64,000 nt of DNA. Origin: Adiantum capillus-veneris (lineage: Eukaryota > Streptophyta > Polypodiopsida > Polypodiales > Pteridaceae). The translations under genes were made by a program, and so were the position numbers. This document shows positions 56,536 through 64,000 of the stretch, piece after piece. Every line of letters starts with the position of its first letter. Position 1 is the first letter of the stretch. The notes beneath the pieces are model-generated. The model was not told where the DNA came from. It made no database searches and saw only the letters and a program-made list of their open reading frames with translations. The stretch spans positions 63,266,248 through 63,330,247 of the forward strand of contig CM043944.1 in the NCBI GenBank assembly GCA_014529385.2, in the 5' to 3' direction.

Positions 56536-57100
56536 TCAGCTTGACACATTTATATCCTCTAAAATCTGCAGCACTTCACCATCTTCTTTCTCCTCTTCAT
56601 TTAGTAACAAAAAGGACACTTCACCCTCATCACTGGAACTTGAAGTATCACTACTATCTGAATCCTCTGAACTTCCCTCACTGGTGATTTCAGATTCATC
56701 ATCTTCAGACACCTCTTCTAATGCCAGAGGCTGTTTGGTAATCATATCAAACATCCTCTTCTCTCCCTTTTTGCTATACACAATGATTGTGCCCTTGCCC
56801 CAATCTTGTATAGCACCAACATCTCTTAACCAAGGTTGTCCCAATATGAGAGGAATAGCTCCCAAAACTGCCGGCATAACGTGAAAGTTCACCATGACTT
56901 TCACATTAAAAACCTCAATCTCCAAACCTTTGACTAGTCCCAAACACTTAACTTTGGCATGATTTGCTAGTCGAATCCTGAACCTAGAGCTTCCAGACAT
57001 GATCAAGCCAAGTCTCTCGACACATGACTATGTGATCACACAAACTTGCGCACCTCCATCAATGTAGGCCTCTCCCATGCCCACACCTTTGTGCCAAGCT
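56536..57100 (-). pseudogene. E protease and acidic linker
   Basis: The active-site loop AYIDGGAQVCVIT lies at about 57030-57070 with a TAG at 57028-57030 right after it. The body has RLANHAKVKCLGLV, AVLGAIPLILGQPWLRD (flap/C-terminal) and AIQDWGKGTIIV. A very acidic Ser-rich linker (SDSSDTSSSSDEGEV) leads to RT. It ends in TGA at 56536. Confidence 0.8.
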
Positions 57101-57101
57101 T

Positions 57102-58501
57102 TCACCACAGGACATAGATGTCGGGTAACTCCTCCAAAGACAACACTCTGACATGACCACGCTTCATCTCTTTTTCAATAAGATTCACTAATGACTTCCA
57201 TTGCCTCTTAAATTTGGGTACCATGTCCATCAACTGTCCAAAAGTACAATTTACTTTCCTCCCAATCAGATCCTCCTTGAGACTATAAGCTATCTGACCT
57301 TCTCCCAATGGAAAATTCGCTACTTCAAACTTCCTGCGAGGTCTCCTTTTCTTCTTGGTCTTTGCATCTTCACCCTCTTTCTCCTTCCCTTTCTTCTTGC
57401 TAGGGCTAGCACCATTTGGTGCCCTTTCCCGCTTCCCCAATGGCATCATATCTGCCTCTTTATTCTCAACTTGCACAATACCCACGTGACCACCTGATGT
57501 TGAAGCTCGATTCTCTTGTTCAGCACCACGATCCTCTCGTATATCCAAGGCATAATCGTTAGACCTATCACAAACCTGCTGGGGAAGTGGGTACATATCA
57601 CCTCCCATCCTCTTTGGCTTTGTACAATGAGTGCTGATATGTCCCAATTCACCACAATTATAACAAGTAGGGATAAAACTTCTTGCTGGCTGAGGAGCAC
57701 CTTGTCCACAATCCGCATTGGAATTAGGTTGCGCTTCATATGGCTGGGCCACCCCTCTACCACCGCCACGACCACGACCACTGCCAAGGACATTGAGCTG
57801 TAACTCCTACATCATGGTCATCATGTCCTGCATACTATGCTGCAATTGCTCAGTGTCTACAGCCCTTCGCATAGGTTGAACTCCAATCTCTACCTGGCTC
57901 TCTTCATTTTGGCCACCATTAACCTGTCCATGGACCACTCTCCCATACTCGTTAAGTCTTTGAGCTTTCCATTCTTTCCCCCTAGAAATTACAACTGCTT
58001 CTTCAAAAGTGGTAGGCCGCTTCAACTCAACTTTAAACTTCAAACTCTCCTTCAAGGTTGCCACAAAACAGTCCTTTTTTAACATGGCGAGAGGGGTTTC
58101 ATTTCCCAATGCTCGGGCCCATTTATCCCAAATGCAGTAAAATGCATGACAAAATCATCCACACTCTGATTAGCTCTCTAAGTGTAGCCCAAAATCTCAT
58201 GCCAAACTTCATCAAGTGCTTCGACATTCCTGTATTGTGCCAAAAATGCCAGCTTCACATGATTGTAATCCAACACAATCCCTGGCATTTGTGCGTGTGC
58301 CGCCTCTCCATAATTTTGTAGCCAAGCTTTCGCTTCATCCTGTAAACTGTATTGCAGCACCCGTAGCAGTATAGCCCGATCTTGTATGCCCCGAAGAAAG
58401 CAAGTAACTTCCAATTTCTCAATAAAAGAGTGCGCATTTTCAGTAGGCAATCCATGAAACTTAGGAAACTGGTCTGCTATGTTTGATTGCCACACAAACA
58501 C
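57102..58501 (-). pseudogene. E Gag
   Basis: Piece 58501-58178: Gag core with FPKFHGLPTENAHSFIEKLE and DEAKAWLQNYGEA. A stop and frame change near 58180-58110, then 58109-57807 with LKFKVELKRPTTFEEAV. TAG at 57805, then 57752-57102 with a Gly/Arg-rich stretch upstream, an intact knuckle CYNCGELGHISTHC, and a basic KKKGKEKEGEDAKTKKKRRPRR region. Length and order match Gag of G1 and B. The ATG is taken at 58501; the leader to the PBS is about 270 bases. Confidence 0.82.
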
Positions 58502-58770
58502 TTACATGTGACGTCGAAACTGCAATGGATGTCGATGGATCGCTCCAGTACCTAATCCACCTCACACTGGGTAACCCGGGCCCCAGTGCTTTGCTTCACA
58601 AAACCTCACAACCCTCACAAAGGCTGCAGTCCAAATTAAACGACCGCCTCACTTGCTGTCCACAAATAGCACATACATAGGCGGTTGTCCATAAGGACCC
58701 ACATCCCATTTACATTTTCTGTTTGCATGGTATACAAATTTCGTAAAAATTAGAGCACACAAGGATTTCT

Positions 58771-58787
58771 CCTTAGTGGGGGCACCA
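58771..58787 (-). other. Primer-binding site of E
   Basis: Minus strand TGGTGCCCCCACTAAGG, six bases from the LTR edge; same core as in G1 and B. Confidence 0.65.
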
Positions 58788-58793
58788 AAACAA

Positions 58794-60031
58794 TTTTAGC
58801 GTGCAAACGACAAGGAAAACAAGTGCCTCTATAGCTCTGCACGAGTCACACCGTTGGAAAGAAACCTTGTATGACGGTAGAAAACACCAAAGTCGAACAA
58901 CTTTGAAGATGGGCGAGAAACAACTATAACTCAAACCATGACTAAAATTTTAGAAAACCAAGACCACAAAAACGAACCTTGTCTCCTGAGGATCTCTGTA
59001 GAGCATCCATATGCTTGATTCTGATAACCGACGAGAAAGTTACAAGCTTTTGAAGATGGAAGGTCTCTCAAAAGCTCCAAAACACAAGTCTCTGTAAGCC
59101 CAAAAGGATGTGCAGGAAAATACATCTATTAAAAGGGGGATTTTTTTGGTTCTTATCCCAAAGGATTGTCTCTCTCTTCTTAGCCGACTTCATTTTCCTC
59201 TTTAGGCACCTTTTTATTGGTCCATTTTTGGCCTTTTTTGGGTCAAAAATGAGCTGTCGGTCACTTTTTGACCAAGGCAAGTGGGAAAAGGGGATGTCCG
59301 GTGGACCAAAAAAATGGCCAGGCACTTGGGCAGCCGGTGTGGACTAAAAATGGCACCCCCAAAGTCCACGAGCGCTCACAAGCAAGGCCAAGAAGCTCCA
59401 TTAGCTCCTTTGATACACCATTAGAGGTACCCACTCCGCCCCTTATACCCTCCAATTTTCACATGCTCCCCCCTAGGTGGGGTTATTACATTTCCACATG
59501 GCACCATCCTCCCATCTTCCCCAACTTACCCATGTCCAAACCTGAAATTTCTGTTTTTCCCCCAACTTGAGCCATTTTCTCGGAGGCGTAGTGGGTGACC
59601 CCGACCACCAAATATAGCGCCGTAAAGCATGGCTTGGAGCTTATTACCTCGGATAAATCCAAAAATTTCTAAACATACCATTGCTAAAAAAAACCATCAA
59701 GTCGGCCCACTTGCCGTCTTCCCATGTGCATCCGCCACCACTTTTTAAGTGAAAAACCATCCACTTCGAGTGCGTGTAACTTATGATGTCGAAGTCCGAT
59801 TTGCAAGCTATCAAGCACGGCTAGGAATACTCATTAAAAAATATTTTTTGAAAGCTTGACCAACCCAAAACTCAACCAACATCTTGACCAAAACCAAGAC
59901 TTTCTATAGGGTTTTTTACAAGGACACTTTCAAAGCTGGAAGCACTATGTACATATATATACATGGGGGTGGTCAGCAAGTTTTTTTGGCATTATTTATG
60001 GCCTTTGTACTCATCCAAAAAATGCCTGACA
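58794..60031 (-). repeat. 5' LTR of E
   Basis: 1238 bp, aligned with 43124-44368. The terminal TG is changed to TT on the plus strand. GCGT follows at 60032 and precedes the other LTR at 43120. Confidence 0.88.
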
Positions 60032-60628
60032 GCGTCAGGAGTTGATTTGATTGTTACATCATTGACAATAGCACAACCATTCTTGAAACTAAAAGAATCA
60101 AGAACTTGCTTGATTACGCCTGTGTCAAAATCTATCCTTGTATCTTGTACAACTACATGCAGATCCCAGAGCTACAGCAGCACTTTGGCTTGATCAATAA
60201 ACATGTACCTTTGTATCTTGCTATGTGGGATAAGTGGTAGTGAATCTTGAAGAGAGTTGATGACTAGCTGCTGTAGTCCCATCTATGGTATCCTGCATCT
60301 GTTTTGACATTTTCCTTCTACACATACACGGTGAAGACAAGGAGTCTGTAGAAGAAGAAGACTTACTTGAATATTCCGGGCCATAGCAAGGTGTTTTCGG
60401 TAGGGATAGAGAGTGATCCACAGACTCTTTGGATGAGGAGGATTGTGGTTGTAGTGAAGAGGCCTCAGAGCTTGGCAAAGTTGAGAGTGTAACAACAGCT
60501 AGGCTTCGCATAGGAGATTTGTGAGGAAGAATTCCTACTTGCCTTACTGTTATACGCGTTCGCGCCATAAAAGCTCCACTACTTACCGTTCTTAGAGTTT
60601 TGTGCATCGTCGGTGGTGTGGCAGACAT
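60032..60628 (-). pseudogene. Element F extra coding region right of E
   Basis: The frame 60628-60221 begins with ATG and is extremely Ser/Thr-rich (PSSEASSLQPQSSSSKE and SSKSSSSTDSLSSPC). After a frameshift, another frame carries YMFIDQAKVLL, LWDLHVVVQDTRIDFDTGVI and DSFSFKNGCAIVNDVTI up to the E boundary. It follows the integrase end by about 170 bases. It is in the place of an env-like or additional 3' ORF, but no membrane segment is seen and I do not recognise it. Confidence 0.45.
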
Positions 60629-60797
60629 TCATTGGATAATACTTCCATGTTCCCTTTAATGATTACCACATGCATTTTGACTGGCACTTTTTTCCATTAA
60701 AAATGGTACTAGTTCTGAGGCTTTACTTACTCTGCCACACTGGCATTGTTTTATCACGCTGATACTTTTCTTGCACCGTCACTTGTTCCGGTACTGG

Positions 60798-61257
60798 TTA
60801 TACATGGAAGGGGTTTACAATAGCTGGTTCTGACAATTCTTGGTTATCAATACCCAGAATGCCCGTATTTTCTCCTCTGGAGGTCGCTTTCTCATTACAA
60901 TTATATAGATTTCTCATTAAAATAATATTATAAACACCTAGCAACAATAGTCTAGATAAATCTTTCAACCTTACTGTGCCATTGGAAAATACACAATCAA
61001 CTTCATATGGACCAGCCCAAGATATCTTTAAATTTGGTTTCTTAGGGGCCATTTTGGACTAATAAAGAAAGACCAAGTCTCCCTTCTAGAACTCCCTAAC
61101 TTTGATTCTTCTATCATGCCAGTGTTTTCTTCTTTGCTAAACAATTTCCTGTTTCAGCATGGCACGTTGGTGCAACTTATCCAAGTGCACTAACTCCTCC
61201 AATCTTTGTTTAAGATTGTGATTAAAATCTAATCCATATTCCACCACCATTCTGAGA
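60798..61257 (-). pseudogene. Element F integrase C-terminus
   Basis: 61052-60798 has LKISWAGPYEVDCVFSNGTVRLKDL, a GPY/F-type module, and runs on 50 residues. Between it and the core (61257-61053) the frame is broken, but EEL(V)HLDKLHQRAML-like and RRIKVRE-like residues of the post-core linker are readable. Confidence 0.7.
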
Positions 61258-62205
61258 CTAATTTTTTTTCTCAATAGGCACTACAGCTTTTGTACCATAC
61301 ACCATTATGAAAGGTGTCATTCCAATGGTGACTTTGTAAGCTGTTCTGTAGGCCCATAGAGCAGTTTGTAGCTTAAGGTCCCATTGATGTGGTTCCTTTT
61401 GAACAATCTTGATCAAATTGTTCTTGATGTTTTTGTTACCGCTCTCTGCGTGACCATTGCACCTAGGATAATAAGGAGTTGATCTCGTGTGCTTAAATGA
61501 TAGGATTTCCATCATAATTTCCATGGTATCATTTATAAAATGTGTCCCTTGATCAGATACAATCTCAATAGGGCATCCGTATCGGCAAATAATGTTTTCA
61601 AATAGAAAAACAGCAGTGGACTTTGCAGTATTATCTGGAAGAGCCTTGGCTTCTACCCATTTAGTGACATAATAGATAGCCATTAAGATATACCGGTTCT
61701 TCCTTCGAGTGACCTTCTTGAATGGTCCCATGAAGTCCAGACCCCATTTCAAAAACACTCCCAGTGGTTGAGTTGGAGTACGTGGAGTCATGTAAGCTAC
61801 TACCCGTCTGCCCCTTCTCTGACATATATCACAAGTTTTGCAAAAACTTCTAACATCAGATATTAGAGATTGCCACCATAATCCAGCGTGCAAAATCTTC
61901 TTAAAAGTAATATTAGTGGAGAAATTTCCTCCATAATCCCCATCGTGTGCTTCAGAAATAACTTGCATTCTTCCTTCCATTGACACACACCTTTGAAGAA
62001 CCCCATCTACTCCCAGTCTATAGAGCAATCCTCCTATGATGGTGAACTTCAGACTCTTAATCATCAGAGCCTTCTTCTGAATCTGAGCCCACTTTTGTGG
62101 GAATCCTCCTGTGAAAACGAACTTATATAATTCATACCATTCTGGATCTGTGTTTTTCTCAACTGTCACTTGAAACAGCTCAACGTCCACTGGCTCATCT
62201 CTCAA
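61258..62205 (-). pseudogene. Element F integrase
   Basis: 315 open codons. Zinc finger AHDGDYGGNFST (the second His is Asn) with CKTCDICQRRG; core with Asp in WGLDFMGPF, Asp in IVSDQGTHF and Glu in NGHAESGNKNIK; then LWAYRTAYKVTIGMTPF. The catalytic triad is kept; the zinc finger lacks one ligand. The frame opens in the RNase H-integrase linker. Confidence 0.85.
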
Positions 62206-62286
62206 GGATATTTTTGAGTAGCCGTCAGTACTTCTGGATAGTAAATCAACACCACAATGAGATTTATCGGGCTTGTGAATTTTGCA

Positions 62287-62832
62287 TCATTCAAAATCCA
62301 TCAGGAACATCATCCATCTAATCAATTTTCCTCGAATAATAACTTTGTTAATAAAAAATAATAATGCCTGATGGTCCACATAGAAATGAAATATCTTGCT
62401 CAGTAAATAATGTCGAAACTTAGTAGCACTGATGAAAACCATTCCTAATGCTTCTCTCTCTGTAGTAGTATATCCTTGTTCAACCTGCTGACTGAATCTT
62501 CTACTCGCAAAATACACTAGATAATCAGTCCTCCCTTCTGGTTGAGCCAGTATTTCTTCCATTGCCAGTCCTGAAGCATTGACATGCACAAGGAAAATAA
62601 AATCCCAATCTGGTTGGTGAAGCATTGGTTTACTAATAATGGCATTTTTAAGACAATGGAAACTCTCCTCACATTCAGCAGTCCAGATGACCTTGCTGGC
62701 TTTCTTTGTGAGCTCATATAAGGGTAATGCCTTGGAAGCAAACATATGAGCAAATATTATATAAAAATTGATATATCCCATAATGAACTTAACTATGATG
62801 CTGTGCGGGGTACCTTGGCCTGCTGCACACAC
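62287..62832 (-). pseudogene. Element F RNase H
   Basis: Ty3-type RNase H: VIWTAECEESFHCLK, then FLVHVNASGLAMEEIL, where the first catalytic Asp is Asn, then VYFASRRFSQQVEQGYTTTEREALGMVF with the Glu and FYVDHQALLFF with the third Asp. No second RNase H follows; a stop lies after MDFE and the integrase linker begins. Confidence 0.82.
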
Positions 62833-62959
62833 TAGATCTTATCATTGGACATTTGTATGCCATTATGAACACTATATGTCCGAGTAGTTGCCCCTTTAAG
62901 ACCAGGAAAAAGATTTGAATGGTTTCAAATAGATCCTCTTCTCCTTACAACAATGGAAA

Positions 62960-63642
62960 ACCATTTTCACAAAGAGAAAATGCTTGTCCTCAGTTGAGAT
63001 ACAGTGAAGTCATCCATAAATATGGCGCAAAATCGGTGGAGGAATTCACTGAATATCTCCATCATACACCTAGAAAATACCAAATGGCATGACTTGATAC
63101 TTGAATGCACCCCATTCAGTAGTAAAATTGATTTTACTCCGATCTTCAGAAGCAATCTTTAGCTGACTATAACCACTATAGCCATCCATAAAGCTATGCA
63201 TCTCGTGGTCTACAATCTCATCAAGAAGCATATCCATAAAAGGTAATGGAAAAGAGTCCTTGATGGTTTGAGCATTCAAATTTTGATAATCCACACAAAC
63301 TCTGATCTTTCCATTCTTTTTGGGCACTACCACAATAAGGAACAACCATTCACTACTAGCGACTTTTGTGATGAATCCAGCCTTCAAAAGGATGTTGATT
63401 TCTTCTTTGAACTTCTTAGCATGATTTGGATTCATTCTATACTATTGAAGACTCACTAGTCTAGCATCTGCCTTCAGAGGTATTCTATGTTGACAGACCT
63501 CCGGATCTACACCTTTTAGATCGGTATGCTCCCATGCAAATATGTCTTTGTACTTCTGCAATATAAGTTGGGCTTTTTCTTTCATTCCTAGGTTCACATG
63601 CTTGTTTACTTTGATCAATCTAGGAATTTCCTTAGAAGCCAC
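62960..63642 (-). pseudogene. Element F reverse transcriptase
   Basis: 63642-63442 holds the RT entry (YKDIFAWEHTDLKGVDPEV). The next piece, 63435-63070, has LLKAGFITKV, VVVPKKNGKIRVCVDY, SFMDGYSGYSQLKI and QVMPFG. After a frame break the catalytic IFMDDF lies near 63010-63025. About 100 residues of RT-connection are disordered between here and RNase H. Confidence 0.82.
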
Positions 63643-63880
63643 GTTCCATTATTCAATTTCCTGGTCATTTGAAAGCAACCAATTAGTCCCACCTCCCTTC
63701 CTTTTGGTTCAATCCTCAACATAATCCCAAGGAGGAGTTTCAAACTTCGAGCGAGACTTTCCGAGAAAGACCTAAACCGAGAAAAATTCAAGAAGATTGA
63801 AGACCACAATCTAAACCACAAAAGGTATTACTTATAATTAGTTCTAAAATTAGTATGTATGTGTGTTTTTCTCTCACATA

Positions 63881-63912
<32 letters not shown>

Positions 63913-64000
63913 TTTTGATTATTATGGCATATACAATGTGTGCTCTATCATCTCTTTTTTTATTTTTTCATGTGGTAGAGTAGCGTGTTCTCTATTATTT
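63643..64000 (-). other. Element F upstream of RT
   Basis: 63821-63615 is open and may contain the PR-RT linker in another frame; no protease motif is visible. A CT microsatellite lies at 63881-63902, and the last 100 bases have no coding signal. Confidence 0.4.
63881..63902. repeat. (CT)11 microsatellite
   Basis: A perfect dinucleotide run followed by CTAT repeats. Confidence 0.9.

Larger units (their letters stand above)
43124..60031 (-). mobile_element. Tat-like LTR retrotransposon E, broken by D
   Basis: LTRs 60031-58794 (5') and 44368-43124 (3') on the minus strand, PBS at 58787-58771, then gag, PR, RT and RNase H to 55379, D inserted with TSD GACTC, and RNase H, second RNase H and integrase from 46584 to 44399. 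GCGT flanks both ends. Gag-Pol carries at least five nonsense codons and some frameshifts. Confidence 0.88.
38891..64000 (-). mobile_element. Element F, Athila/Tat-like, broken by E (right part to edge)
   Basis: Minus strand: RT 63642-62967, RNase H 62832-62287, integrase 62205-60798, then decayed coding 60628-60032, then the E insertion (43124-60031), and decayed coding on to about 38891. There is no second RNase H between RNase H and integrase. The tetramer GCGT flanks E on both sides (43120-43123 and 60032-60035). Neither LTR nor PBS of F is identified. Whether all of 38891-43123 belongs to F is an inference from continuity across E. Confidence 0.55.

Overview
The window looks like nuclear DNA of a land plant with a large, retrotransposon-choked genome. 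I found no host gene, tRNA, rRNA or organelle-like sequence that I could support. Everything recognisable is plant-type Ty3/gypsy: chromovirus Gag-Pol with a C-terminal chromodomain, and Tat-like Pol with a second ('archaeal-type') RNase H. A fern, lycophyte or conifer would fit the style of these elements, but the species cannot be fixed from the sequence.

I resolve at least seven LTR elements, most of them nested, using LTR ends, primer-binding sites (PBS) and target-site duplications (TSD). Element A (1-5828, minus, runs off the left edge) has a 570-bp LTR, a tRNA-Asp-like PBS, a long non-coding leader and a decayed unknown Gag-like gene. It interrupts element B (minus, 5829-19091). Element B is also interrupted by G1 (plus, 6834-16222, TSD GCTGC). 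B and the next element B' (minus, 19092-21734 continuing at 37115) appear to share one LTR at 17027-19091. Chromovirus C (minus, 21735-37114, TSD TACAT) sits in the B' RNase H. It has LTRs of about 4 kb that carry a tandem array. Its left LTR received two TTAA-flanked DNA transposons, and the right LTR preserves the empty target sites.

From about 38.9 kb to the right edge lies element F (minus), an Athila/Tat-like pol followed on its 3' side by about 5 kb of decayed unknown coding sequence. F is interrupted by E (minus, 43124-60031), a Tat-like element with dual RNase H. E is interrupted in its RNase H by D (plus, 46585-55373, TSD GACTC). D is a young chromovirus with a single uninterrupted 1593-codon Gag-Pol frame and LTRs that differ by about eight substitutions plus one 18-bp repeat. 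D is the only element here that looks potentially autonomous. All others carry stops, frameshifts, deletions or lost catalytic residues.

The order of events that can be read is: F before E before D; B before A and G1; B' before C, and C before the two TTAA elements. The most interesting items are the TTAA transposon pair with empty sites, the repeated Tyr-Asp-Gly motif in the element A protein, the unexplained 3' coding region of F, the shared LTR, and a short AGGA-loop hairpin upstream of the polypurine tract in both chromoviruses.
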